DNA of 64,000 bases from Opitutaceae bacterium (GTDB taxonomy: Bacteria; Verrucomicrobiota; Verrucomicrobiia; Opitutales; Opitutaceae), in contig JAGYIG010000002.1 in assembly GCA_018402455.1 (NCBI GenBank), positions 1 through 64,000 on the forward strand. The letters are read 5' to 3'. Positions 1 to 9,496 of this stretch are shown here, piece by piece (the first letter of the stretch is position 1; each line of letters opens with the position of its first letter). The notes below the pieces were generated by a model, which had not been told where the DNA came from, made no database searches, and saw only the letters and a list, made by a program, of their open reading frames with translations. A program made the position numbers and the translations under genes.

Positions 1-13
1 GTTTGTTGCACCA

Positions 14-113
14 CGGTGCCTGATTGGAGTAGCGGCGAGCGGGAGCGAGCCGAGCGATGCACGCGGTGCCGGATTGGAGTAGCGGCGAGCGGGAGTGAGC
101 CGAGTGATGCACG
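14..113. repeat. Two-copy tandem repeat with a 50-bp period (cggtgcc[t/g]gattggagtagcggcgagcgggag[c/t]gagccgag[c/t]gatgcacg), followed by an inverted partial copy at 115-135
   Basis: Direct reading: positions 14-63 and 64-113 are nearly identical. The reverse complement of 115-135 (gtagcggggagcgggagcgac) matches the core of each copy. Confidence 0.9.
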
Positions 114-145
114 GGTCGCTCCCGCTCCCCGCTACGCATGCCGGG

Positions 146-1297
146 CTAGGGGGCCTCGTCGTAGGCGAGCTTGAGGTCGACGAGCGCCCGGTAGGTGGAT
201 TTGGGCTGGTTCTGGCGATCGAAGATCACCGGATAGTCGGTGCGCCCGCGGACGGGCCAGTTGTTCTTCCAACTGGTGCCGTCATTGAGGTTCCAGAAGG
301 TCACCCGATCGATGGAGTCGCGGTGCTTCAAGAACAGGGCGAAGAGGGCGCGGTAGTGGTTGTCCTGGGCCACCCGGACGTCGGCAGGTAGTCCGTCGGT
401 GTAGGGATTGAGCTCGGCGCTCAGCGCAAAGTTGACCGACAAGTCGGCGCCCCATTGCTCCGAATTGGGGAAGGGGAGGACCGAAACATCGAGTTCGGTG
501 ATCATCACGGCGACGCCCAATGCGGCAAAGGCTTCGATGCTGGCTTCCAATTCCTCGAGGGGAGGGCTGCCGATTCCGTAGTGGCCTTGAATGCCGACGC
601 CATGAATGGGAATCCCTTGAGCTTGCAGGTCTTTCACCAGCGCGACCACGCCGTCCCGCTTGGCCGGTTTCCAGAGGTTGTAGTCGTTGTAGTAGAGCTT
701 GGCTTCGGGATCGGCGGCATGGGCAGCCTTGAAGGCTTCCGCGATGTAGGAGTCTCCCAGAGCCTTCCGCCAGTTGGATTCCCGCGGGCTGCCGTCTTCG
801 TTGACGGCTTCGTTCACGACGTCCCAGCCATCAAAACGGCCTCGATAGCGGGTGACCACGGTCTCGATGTGATTTCTCATGCGCTCGAGCACCCGTTCCG
901 GTGAAGCAGGCTTGCCCTCGCTGTCTTCGAACACCCACTCCGGAGTCTGGTTGTGCCAGACCAAGGTATGGCCGACCAAAAAAGCATCATTGCGCTCGCC
1001 CAAGTCCGCCAGGGCATCAGCCATGGTGAAATCAAAATTCCCCTCGGTGGGGTGGATGCGTTCCCACTTCATTTCGTTTTCCGCCGTGTAGCTGTTGAAG
1101 TGGCCGTTGATCACGCGGACATCCGAAGGGTCTCTTCCGGCAATTTGGCCCGCGTTCAATGCGACACCGATGTGAAAGCTGTCGGCGTAGAGGTCGGCGA
1201 TCGAAGGGGAGTCCTTTTGATCCCCGGCCGTCGCCGCGCCCGGGGGAATCAGTAAACTGCCAAACAAGATGAGCGAAGGAGGTATCGAGGAGCGCAT
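146..1297 (-). CDS. Endo-1,4-beta-xylanase, glycoside hydrolase family 10
   Basis: Signal peptide. GH10 motifs NGHFNSYTAENEMKWERIHP, GHTLVWHNQTPEWVF, WDVVNEAVNEDG (acid/base Glu) and VMITELDVSVLP (nucleophile Glu). Confidence 0.95.
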   Translation of the reverse strand: MRSSIPPSLILFGSLLIPPGAATAGDQKDSPSIADLYADSFHIGVALNAGQIAGRDPSDVRVINGHFNSYTAENEMKWERIHPTEGNFDFTMADALADLGERNDAFLVGHTLVWHNQTPEWVFEDSEGKPASPERVLERMRNHIETVVTRYRGRFDGWDVVNEAVNEDGSPRESNWRKALGDSYIAEAFKAAHAADPEAKLYYNDYNLWKPAKRDGVVALVKDLQAQGIPIHGVGIQGHYGIGSPPLEELEASIEAFAALGVAVMITELDVSVLPFPNSEQWGADLSVNFALSAELNPYTDGLPADVRVAQDNHYRALFALFLKHRDSIDRVTFWNLNDGTSWKNNWPVRGRTDYPVIFDRQNQPKSTYRALVDLKLAYDEAP

Positions 1298-1544
1298 AGT
1301 TTCAGGCTAGTCAGGTTGCAGGAAAAATCCGGTGACCTCGTGCTCTAATCGTAGACTGCGGCCGTCCGAGCGGTTAAATTGGACTCGAGTGCAGCGCGGG
1401 AGACGAACCGCTTTCCATCGTTCAGGTCTTCGCAACAGTCTGGTCAGGGAGGAGGTTTTGGGCTTTGAATTGTCGCACGGTGGGTGTTAGGTCTTACGCC
1501 CTCGGTCGGTCTTCGCCAACCGCCGTTATTCGCCCTCGCGCATC

Positions 1545-3133
1545 ATGAAGTCTAGCCCGACCAACGACTCCCACCTGAGTGCGGGCGGAGGTGCGGGCGG
1601 GGCCGACGCGGCAGAGAAAATCGGGGAGGTCAATCTCAGCGCCATCTGCGACAGTTTTGAAATTCCGGTGGTGGTGCTCGATGCGGCGCAAAAGGGGCGT
1701 TTTGCCAACGCGGCGGCGCGCAAGCTCTTCGGGATTCAAGACGCCCCTTTTTTTCTATCGGAGTTGAAATGGACCGCGGCGAGGGACGCGGAAACGGTTG
1801 CAGGCTCGCCCCCTTGGCCTTGGGATTTGGTGGCGCAAGGGGACTGCCGAAAATCGGGGCGGGTATTGGGCTGGCAATCGCCGACCGGTGATGAGGTGTT
1901 TCTATCCGCCAAGGCCCAGCGCATGCCCGGGCTGCGGCCCGCGGAAGCTCAAATTGTAGTTTCCTTCTCCGATGTGTCCAAGCAGGTCAGAACGGAAGAT
2001 TCGTTGCGAGTCAGCGCGCAGCGTTTGGCGGAAAGCCAATCCATTGGTCAGTTGGGAGGCTGGGAACTGAATCTCGAGACCAATGAATTATTTTGGACCG
2101 CCGAGACCTATCGCCTCTACGATACGACACCGGCGGAGTTTGACCCCGATGTGGCCACGGTCTTCGGACTGTATCTGCCAGAGTCCCGGCAGACCCTTTC
2201 CGCTGCCCGGGAACAGGCCCTCGCCACCGGCGAGGGTTACGACCTCGAACTCGAGACCCTCACGACCAGGGGCCGCCAGATCAGTGTGCGCACCACCTGT
2301 CGGGTTGCCGTTAGCGACGGACGTCCGGTCAAATTGTCGGGCGTCGTTCAGGATATCACGGCGGCCAAAAAGGCCGAGGCCACGAAGCCTTAAAGCTCCT
2401 GCGCGAAGCGGCCGCGGCGGAACAACCCTACGATCTCGCCCTGCTGGATATGCAGATGCCGGAGATGGATGGTATGGCCTTGGCGAGGGCTATCAAAGCG
2501 GATGCGCGAATCGCCTCGACACAGTTGATCATGCTGACCTCGCTCGGGCAGCGGTTTACGCCCGCGGAATTGCAAGCCGTCGGGCTAGAAGGCTATCTGG
2601 TCAAACCGGTAAAAAAGGACCGACTGTTTGAAACGTTGCTTCGGGTGGTGGGCGAAAATCCCAGTCCGGCGCGTCGCATCCAATCGACTAAGCCCAAAAA
2701 TGAAATCCAGACTCAGATCGGGGCCGGGCTGAATGTGCTTTTGGCGGAAGACAATTTGGTCAACCAGAAGGTCGCGGTCACCCAGATCAAGAGATTCGGA
2801 TGCACGGTCGATGTGGCGGCGAACGGTCAAAAGGCGGTTTCCGCACTCGAAACGAAGGCGTATGATCTGATCTTCATGGATTGCCAGATGCCGGAGATGG
2901 ATGGCTATCAGGCCACCGCCGCCATTCGTGAGTTGGAAAAGGCTGGGCCGGAATCCTGTGGTTGGACCGCCCCCATTCACATCGTTGCCATGACCGCCAA
3001 TGCCATGGAAGGAGATCGGGAAAAGTGCCTCCACGCCGGGATGGACGACTACATCAGCAAGCCCGTCCATCCGGACGATATCAGAAAAAGTCTGGAACGG
3101 TATCATACCCGTCCAGCTCCGCCACAGGTCTGA
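1545..3133 (+). pseudogene. Remnant of a hybrid sensor histidine kinase: PAS/PAC region (1545-2393) joined out of frame to the C-terminal half of a first receiver domain plus a complete second receiver domain (to 3133)
   Basis: ORF 1545-2393 ends ...GVVQDITAAKKAEATKP* (PAC end). The next frame reads HEALKLLREAAAAEQPYDLALLDMQMPEMDGM (middle of a REC domain), then LLAEDNLVNQKVA...LIFMDCQMPEMDGYQATAAIR (full REC). No HisKA or HATPase_c sequence lies between. Confidence 0.75.
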
Positions 3134-3210
3134 GCGGACACGGCGATTCGGCCGCAATTTTGGGGAATGAACGGAGCCGGGAGGAGCCATCTTTGGGATT
3201 GGAGCGGCGC

Positions 3211-3285
3211 GGACCGGACAGAGCCGGTCCCTCCCCCGTCAGGCTGGAGCGGCGATTTCGTCGAAACCGCCCTACCTTGGGCGGG
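3211..3285. repeat. Cluster of palindromes in a convergent intergenic region (possible bidirectional terminator or REP-like element)
   Basis: GGACCGG-ACAGAG-CCGGTCC (3211-3230), near-palindrome GGCGATTTCGTCGAAACCGCC (3251-3271), and CCGCCC-TACCTT-GGGCGG (3267-3284). Confidence 0.7.
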
Positions 3286-3392
3286 TAGCAACAGGGGGCT
3301 TCGCTTGACGACGCCCGGCCCGGCCTCTCCGCCGAGACTTTGGTAAAGCCAGCCGATCGGTCATGCCCTAACATGCCCGGAGCCGACGGGTC

Positions 3393-3968
3393 CTAAAAGT
3401 TGCGCCGGAGCCCCAGCACGAGCGCATTTGAGCCACTGTCAGCTTCGAACACGCCGTAGCCGTCGGAGCGGTGGTGGAGCCGGAAAACTGCGGTCATGGC
3501 TTCCACGGGAAGGTGAAATTCGATTTCCCCCATCCAGTAAAACAAGGTTCGGGTGGACTCGCCGCTACGATCGATTTCGGTCTGCGGGATCTTCGTGGCG
3601 TAACTCAGCCCCAGACCGAAGGTGACACTCTTGATCCCCCGCCAATGCGCGGGGAAATGGTAGCGACTGTAAACGGGGAGGTTGAATTCCCAGTGATCCT
3701 GCGCCCCAAAATGCGCCACGATCTGGCCCTCCCAGCCAAAATCAAATGCGCCTCGGGTCGCGAAGTCGCGTCCCAACGCCAGTCCGATGAGGTGAGAGTC
3801 GATCAAATCGGTCTTCCCGGGAACGATGGCCTCCTCCCAGACATTGTCCGTCATCTGCCCCGCGAATGAGGTGAGGTTCCAGCGCTCATTGGCCCTACTC
3901 TCTTCCCCGAGCGTCGGACTCGCGCAGCTCAGCCACGCGAGGAGTAGAAAAGGGGTCAGGCGCGACAT
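3393..3968 (-). CDS. Outer-membrane beta-barrel protein, possibly PagL/acyloxyacyl-hydrolase-like
   Basis: Signal peptide MSRLTPFLLLAWLSCASPTLG, alternating beta pattern, C-terminal HHRSDGYGVFEADSGSNALVLGLRRNF ending in F. Start trimmed to the internal Met before the signal peptide. Confidence 0.5.
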   Translation of the reverse strand: MSRLTPFLLLAWLSCASPTLGEESRANERWNLTSFAGQMTDNVWEEAIVPGKTDLIDSHLIGLALGRDFATRGAFDFGWEGQIVAHFGAQDHWEFNLPVYSRYHFPAHWRGIKSVTFGLGLSYATKIPQTEIDRSGESTRTLFYWMGEIEFHLPVEAMTAVFRLHHRSDGYGVFEADSGSNALVLGLRRNF

Positions 3969-4095
3969 ATGGGAAGTTAACGAAGGGTATTTTTTACCTG
4001 CTTCAAGAAATCTCATCCGATTATTTTTATCAGCATTGCGGCCGATCAATAGCTGGATCCCGGCGCTGAGCAAAGGGCGGGAGTTCGGCGAAGGA

Positions 4096-5067
4096 TCAGG
4101 CCGGATCGACATCGCGCACGCAGCGAAAGCCGGTGTTGGACGAGGAGCTGTCGGGGGTATTGCTGTTGCGGGCGTCAACTCGGTAGCGGTTGCAATAGCT
4201 GGCGTGGCAGAGGAACGAGCCGCCGCGCATGGTGCGGCGATGGGCTGGGTGTTGGGTGGGGCCGGTTGGGTTCCGGTCCGGCGAGTGCGTGTAGAATCCG
4301 GGGTCAAACCAGTCCCAGCACCATTCCCAAATGTTCCCGGTCATTTGCGAGAGGCCGTAGCCGTTGGCGCGGTAGGCCCGGGCGGGGGCGGTGCCATAGT
4401 GGCCATCGGCTGCCGTGTTGCGGTGGGGAAAGTCGCCTTGCCAGACGTTCATGCGGTGCTTGCCCTCGGGCTCGAGCTCGTCACCCCAGGGATAGCGATT
4501 GCCGAAGGCGATGCCGCCGCGAGCGGCGTATTCCCATTCGGCTTCGGTCGGGAGGCGTTTGCCCGCCCACGCCGCGAAGGCGGTCGCGTCATGCCACGAG
4601 ACGTGCACGACCGGGTGTTGCCCGCGTTTCTTGACGTGAGTGCCGGGGCCCTCGGGGTGGCGCCACGAGGCACCTTCCACCCGACACCACCACTCACTAC
4701 CAACCGCCCGGTGCTGCACGCGAGCGAGCTGCTTCGGCGCGAGCAAACCGTGAAACACGAAGGACCAACCAAACTGCTCCGCGTCGGTTTTATAGCCGGT
4801 CGCGTCAACGAAATCATTGAACCGCTCGTTGGTGACGGTGGTCTCGTCGATGTGGAATGGGTTGAGGGTGACGTCGTGCACCGGCCCTTCGCCGTCGCCA
4901 GGAAACCCATAGTCGCGCTCGTTGCCCATCCGAAAGGTGCCGCCCTCAAGCCGCCGCATGCCTTGCGTCGACCCCGTGGTGATGCGGGCAAAGGCCGTCG
5001 CGTAAGTGGTGCGATCGGACGGGTCAGGATGAGCGGGGCTGCAACAGGAGTTTCCGTCCATGACCAC
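4096..5067 (-). CDS. Formylglycine-generating enzyme (SUMF1/FGE family) with both catalytic cysteines
   Basis: [57 protein letters not shown], and [34 protein letters not shown] (CxxxxC catalytic pair). Confidence 0.93.
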   Translation of the reverse strand: MVMDGNSCCSPAHPDPSDRTTYATAFARITTGSTQGMRRLEGGTFRMGNERDYGFPGDGEGPVHDVTLNPFHIDETTVTNERFNDFVDATGYKTDAEQFGWSFVFHGLLAPKQLARVQHRAVGSEWWCRVEGASWRHPEGPGTHVKKRGQHPVVHVSWHDATAFAAWAGKRLPTEAEWEYAARGGIAFGNRYPWGDELEPEGKHRMNVWQGDFPHRNTAADGHYGTAPARAYRANGYGLSQMTGNIWEWCWDWFDPGFYTHSPDRNPTGPTQHPAHRRTMRGGSFLCHASYCNRYRVDARNSNTPDSSSSNTGFRCVRDVDPA

Positions 5068-5147
5068 CTAGTGAAAGGTTCCGTGGGAAAGGGAGGAACT
5101 CTTTTCTGCGCTCACGCCGGCCCGTTGGTGGCCCCGTCGAGCCGCGT

Positions 5148-5795
5148 TCACTCCGTGGGCGGCGACTCCGCGGAGAGCGGGGCGGAAGAGGGGGGGGGCT
5201 TGTCGGCGATCCGTTTTTCCGCCTCCAGGATGATGGCTTCGGTGCCGATGAATTTATGATCATCCAGACAGAGTCTTCGGCGTTTGCCCTCTCGCTGGTA
5301 GATTGCATAGGCGATGCCCTTGGTTTCCCATTTTGAGCGGTCCATCTCGATGATCTCATCAAAGTTCACCGTTTCTCCGCCCGCTCCGGTGATGACCTCA
5401 CCTTCGGCCCGCACGTCCTTGCGGTGTTGCAGCAGCACCCAGGAGGTGAAAATGACGCCGATCAAGGTGAAGAAGCCCGCGATGTAGCGTTGGCCCGCGA
5501 GGTCGCCCGCGCTGCGGTGCTTGGGCACCTTGGGCTTGAGGTCGTTGGCGGTCGCGTAGGTCAACCAGGCCTGCTTCACCTCAGGGTTCTTTTCCGTGAT
5601 TTTGTCGCCCTCCTGGACGACATCGGCGGTCAGCTCAACGAGCTGTTGATAGCGTTGCTCCTCCGCGGGCCAGGCGACGTAGCCGTCGTAGGCAAACCAG
5701 CCCGCTGAGCCCCAAATCATCGCCCCCATAAAAATCATGCGGCGGCGCCATTCCTTGGAAATACGGGCGTGAACTTGCATAAGAAGGCACGGCAA
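5148..5795 (-). CDS. Hypothetical protein with two predicted transmembrane segments
   Basis: Long ORF with hydrophobic segments MIFMGAMIWGSAGWFAYDGYVA and YIAGFFTLIGVIFTSWVLL. Confidence 0.7.
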   Translation of the reverse strand: MPCLLMQVHARISKEWRRRMIFMGAMIWGSAGWFAYDGYVAWPAEEQRYQQLVELTADVVQEGDKITEKNPEVKQAWLTYATANDLKPKVPKHRSAGDLAGQRYIAGFFTLIGVIFTSWVLLQHRKDVRAEGEVITGAGGETVNFDEIIEMDRSKWETKGIAYAIYQREGKRRRLCLDDHKFIGTEAIILEAEKRIADKPPPSSAPLSAESPPTE

Positions 5796-6080
5796 CGCGT
5801 TTCACAAAAAAGGCAATCCTGTGAGGTCGCTGAATTGCTAAACGGGGCTCCGGAATCCGTCGCCCCGGCAACCGCGAGGTGTCCCGCATCGCTCCTCGCC
5901 CCTCCGGATTCAGCCTTTCGCCCGATTTCGGTTTGGCGCGTTTCCGCGGCGGGAACCGCGTTTGAGTTGATCTGCTGTTGCCGCCGTGGGCTGGAGGACT
6001 CATTGAAGGGGCCAAAGTTCGTCTTGCGGTTCAAATTGAACCGCGCCGAAAGCCGCATCTCCAACCCCACCTCCCTGCGT

Positions 6081-7064
6081 ATGACCCCCTTTCGACCGCC
6101 GCTGGTTCTTTTGACTCTTTCCCTCTTCGTCCCCGTGGCGGCCGCCGAGCCGGCGCAGTGGCGCACGCTTGATCCCACCGGGCGGCCCCATCCCCGCCAT
6201 GAGGCCGCATTCGTGGAGTGCGATGGCAAGTTCTATCTCCTGGGCGGACGTCGTATTCAACCGGTGGATATCTACGATCCGGCAACCAACGCCTGGTCCA
6301 CGGGCCAGCCGCCGCCGGTGGAGATTCACCATTTTCAACCTGTGGTGTGGCGCAATCGGATCATTCTCGCCGGCGCCATGACCGGACGGTTTCCCCACGA
6401 AACCGCGTTGCCTCGGCTGGTGATCTACGATCCGGCGACGGACGAATGGTCCGAGGGGGCGGAGATTCCGGAGGGTCGTCGTCGCGGCGGGGCGGGGGCC
6501 GTGATTGCGGATGAAAAGCTGTATCTGGTGGCGGGGATCATCAACGGCCACTGGGATGGCCACGTCGCCTGGCTTGATGCCTTTGACCTCGTATCCGGCG
6601 AATGGGAACAATTACCCGATGCCCCCCACATGCGGGACCACTTTCAGGCGGCGGTGATTGATGGCCAACTCTATGCGGGCGGCGGACGTCGCTCGTCGGC
6701 CAAGACCAAAGAAACGTTCAGTCTGGTGGAACCGGCGCTGGATGTTTACGACATCGCCGCGGGCACATGGACCACCGCGACGGAGCCGCTGCCCGAGCCG
6801 CGGGCCGGCACCTTTTCCATCGCGGTGGCGGGCAAATACCTGGTGGCTGGCGGCGAGAGCGATCGCCAAAAAGTGGCGCACAACCAAACCCACGCCTTCG
6901 ATCCCTTGGCGCAAAGTTGGACGGAGTTGCCGCAGTTCGCCCGGGGCCGTCATGGCGCCGGTATCATTTTCTACCGGGGCGCTCTTTACACCTGCAGTGG
7001 CAGCGGTAATCGCGGAGGCCAACCCGAGCTCGATTCCCTCGAAACGCTCCAGCCCTATCCCTAG
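6081..7064 (+). CDS. Secreted Kelch-repeat protein
   Basis: Signal peptide MTPFRPPLVLLTLSLFVPVAAA, with repeated GG + W Kelch blades (FYLLGGRRIQPVDIYDPATNAWSTG, LYLVAGI, YLVAGGESDRQ). Confidence 0.88.
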   Translation: MTPFRPPLVLLTLSLFVPVAAAEPAQWRTLDPTGRPHPRHEAAFVECDGKFYLLGGRRIQPVDIYDPATNAWSTGQPPPVEIHHFQPVVWRNRIILAGAMTGRFPHETALPRLVIYDPATDEWSEGAEIPEGRRRGGAGAVIADEKLYLVAGIINGHWDGHVAWLDAFDLVSGEWEQLPDAPHMRDHFQAAVIDGQLYAGGGRRSSAKTKETFSLVEPALDVYDIAAGTWTTATEPLPEPRAGTFSIAVAGKYLVAGGESDRQKVAHNQTHAFDPLAQSWTELPQFARGRHGAGIIFYRGALYTCSGSGNRGGQPELDSLETLQPYP

Positions 7065-7192
7065 GAACTGGAGGGGGACGAAGTCAGGGCAGGCGGAGAT
7101 TTAGCCCCTCTGGGGCATGAACGGAGCTTGTCCGTTTGGGCCAATTTCACTTGGGTGATCCCGTGCGTTTCGCTGCGAGATCGATCCAGAGG

Positions 7193-9457
7193 ATGTCTTG
7201 GGGACAACGGCTGGGTATTGGGCTGGGATTATGGTGGGGCAGTGGACTGCTGATCTTTGGCGTGGCGGCTTGTCGTAAAGCCGATTCCCCGGATTCCGCT
7301 GCCGCCCCGGGGCTGACGGCCCTCGAGCCCGGGGCGGGCCGACGCCTGCCATCGACCACCCCGCATCAAACTTCGGCCTATTGCCAGGAATGCCACCGCG
7401 AGGTGCACGCCGCCTGGACCGGGACCGATCACGCCAATGCGAATCAGCCGATCGACGTAGCGGGGCTCGCCGCCGCATTTGAGGGTTACGATCGGATCGA
7501 GGACGGTGGGGCGGTCTTTCGTCCGGTGCATGAAGCGGGGGAATATCGTATGGTGGGCGTGGCCGCTGATGGCACCGAGACGGTTTACCCGGTGCGCGCG
7601 GCGCTGGGGCAAAAGCCCTCGCGGCAAATGTTGGTCGAGACGGAACCGGGTAGAATCCAACCCACCGATATGGCTTGGGATCCGGCGCGGGCGGACTGGT
7701 TCAACGTCTTTGGTCAGGAGAACCGACGTCCGGGCGAGTGGGGGCATTGGACCGGACGGGGCATGAACTGGAACTCCATGTGCGCGCATTGCCACATGAC
7801 CGGGTTTCAGAAGCACTACGACGTGGCGGCCGATCGCTACAACTCCACGTGGACCGAGCACGGCATCAGTTGTATTCAGTGCCACGGGCCCGTGTCGGCA
7901 GGGCATGGGTCAACCCCGCCTGATTTGACCGGCCTGGATTGGATCAAAGACCGGCGGACGGCGGAACAGACCTGTGCCTATTGTCACGCCCGCAACGAAC
8001 AGCTCACTCCGGAATTCCCGCCGGGAGCGCTCTACGAGGATCATTTTCGGCTTACCCTGCCCGTGCAGTCGGGGGTCTTTTATCCGGACGGGCAGCAGTT
8101 GGATGAAGACTTCAATTGGACCTCGGTAAAACTCAGTCGGATGCACCACGCGGGGGTGTCGTGTATGGACTGCCATGACCCTCACACCAGCGAGACGATT
8201 TTGCCGGTGGAGAACAACGCCTTGTGCATGCAGTGTCACAGCCCGCCGGGGCGGACCATGCCGCTGACGGGTATTCAGTCGCCGGTGATCGACCCGACCG
8301 CTCATTCCCGTCACTTGGACGGCTCGACCGGGAACCAATGTGTGTCCTGTCACATGCCCACCGCCAACTACATGGTGCGCTCCCCCCGGCACGACCACGG
8401 TTGGCTCAAACCCGATCCGTTGATGACCAAGGAACTGGACATCCCCAACGCCTGCAATAGCTGCCACACCGAAGAGACCGTGGACTGGGCGGTCGCCCAC
8501 ACCGATGCCTGGTATGGCGAGAAGATGGACTCCCGCCAACGGCAGCGAGCCCGAGCCGTGGCGGCGGCCCAGGCGGGGAAGGAAGCAGGGGTGGACCAAC
8601 TCCTGGCGCTTTGGTCGGACGAGGATATCCCCGCGTGGCGCGCGACTTACCTGCAGCTGCTGACCCCGCACGCGGACCACCATCCCGAGATTGTGGCGGC
8701 GGCCCGCGGGGCGGCGGCGCACCCCGATCCCATGGTGCGGGCAGCCGCGATGCAGGCGCTGACGGGGATCCCGGGACAGGCAGATCTATTGCGGGCCGGG
8801 ATGAAGGACCCGGTGCGTTTGGTGCGGTTCGATGCCGCTTGGGGGCTACCGCAAGAAATCGAGCAGAACCCGGAGCTTGCGGCGGAGTATCGGACCTACC
8901 TTGACCTGGCCCTCGATCAGCCGGGAGGCCAGCTCCGTAAGGGGCAGTTCTTCGCCAATTTGGGCCGATGGGAGGAGGCGATCGGCCCCATTCACCAAGC
9001 CACGCAATGGGACCGGTATTCGCCGGGAATCCATCAAACCCACGCCCTGGTGCTGCAGGCGGCTGATCGTCTCCCGGAAGCGGCTAACGCATTTTACCGG
9101 GCAGCACGGTTGGAACCGGCCAATGGGGAGGCGATGTTCACGGCGGGACTTGCTTTTGCCGAGTCCGGCAAGTTCGCGGAGGCGGAGACGGCGCTGTCGA
9201 CGGCCGTGCAACGCGATCCGACCCTGCATCGGGCATGGTATAACCTCGGTTTGCTGCGTAACCAGCAGGGTGATACCGCGGGCGCCCTGCACGCGCTGAG
9301 CGAAGCGGAAAAGGCCGGTCCCCAAATCGCGGACTACCCCTACGCGGCCGCGACCATTCACTGGCGGTTGGGTGATCGGGATACGGCCCGCGCGGCGGCA
9401 CAGCGGGCTCTAGCCATTGATCCCGCCTACGCTCCGGCCCGACGCATGTTGCCCTAA
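7193..9457 (+). CDS. Octaheme c-type cytochrome with a C-terminal HEAT/TPR region
   Basis: Eight CxxCH motifs counted (CQECH, CAHCH, CIQCH, CAYCH, CMDCH, CMQCH, CVSCH, CNSCH), followed by HEAT-like and TPR repeats (EAIGPIHQATQ..., GEAMFTAGLAFAESGKFAEAETALSTAVQRDP). Confidence 0.9.
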   Translation: MSWGQRLGIGLGLWWGSGLLIFGVAACRKADSPDSAAAPGLTALEPGAGRRLPSTTPHQTSAYCQECHREVHAAWTGTDHANANQPIDVAGLAAAFEGYDRIEDGGAVFRPVHEAGEYRMVGVAADGTETVYPVRAALGQKPSRQMLVETEPGRIQPTDMAWDPARADWFNVFGQENRRPGEWGHWTGRGMNWNSMCAHCHMTGFQKHYDVAADRYNSTWTEHGISCIQCHGPVSAGHGSTPPDLTGLDWIKDRRTAEQTCAYCHARNEQLTPEFPPGALYEDHFRLTLPVQSGVFYPDGQQLDEDFNWTSVKLSRMHHAGVSCMDCHDPHTSETILPVENNALCMQCHSPPGRTMPLTGIQSPVIDPTAHSRHLDGSTGNQCVSCHMPTANYMVRSPRHDHGWLKPDPLMTKELDIPNACNSCHTEETVDWAVAHTDAWYGEKMDSRQRQRARAVAAAQAGKEAGVDQLLALWSDEDIPAWRATYLQLLTPHADHHPEIVAAARGAAAHPDPMVRAAAMQALTGIPGQADLLRAGMKDPVRLVRFDAAWGLPQEIEQNPELAAEYRTYLDLALDQPGGQLRKGQFFANLGRWEEAIGPIHQATQWDRYSPGIHQTHALVLQAADRLPEAANAFYRAARLEPANGEAMFTAGLAFAESGKFAEAETALSTAVQRDPTLHRAWYNLGLLRNQQGDTAGALHALSEAEKAGPQIADYPYAAATIHWRLGDRDTARAAAQRALAIDPAYAPARRMLP

Positions 9458-9496
9458 GCGGAGGGGGTGGGAGGGAGGCGGGTGAGGCGACTGGAT

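Noticed and set aside
1360-1400. tRNA-Ser-like string (gcggccgtccgagcggttaaattggactcgagt)
   Set aside because: The D-arm-like motif is present, but no anticodon arm, T-arm (GGTTCGA) or acceptor pairing could be built downstream. Probably chance.
3826-5259. 477-aa plus-strand ORF
   Set aside because: Antisense to the FGE gene (4096-5067) and the outer-membrane protein gene; low-complexity V/G/A-rich translation typical of GC-rich shadow ORFs.
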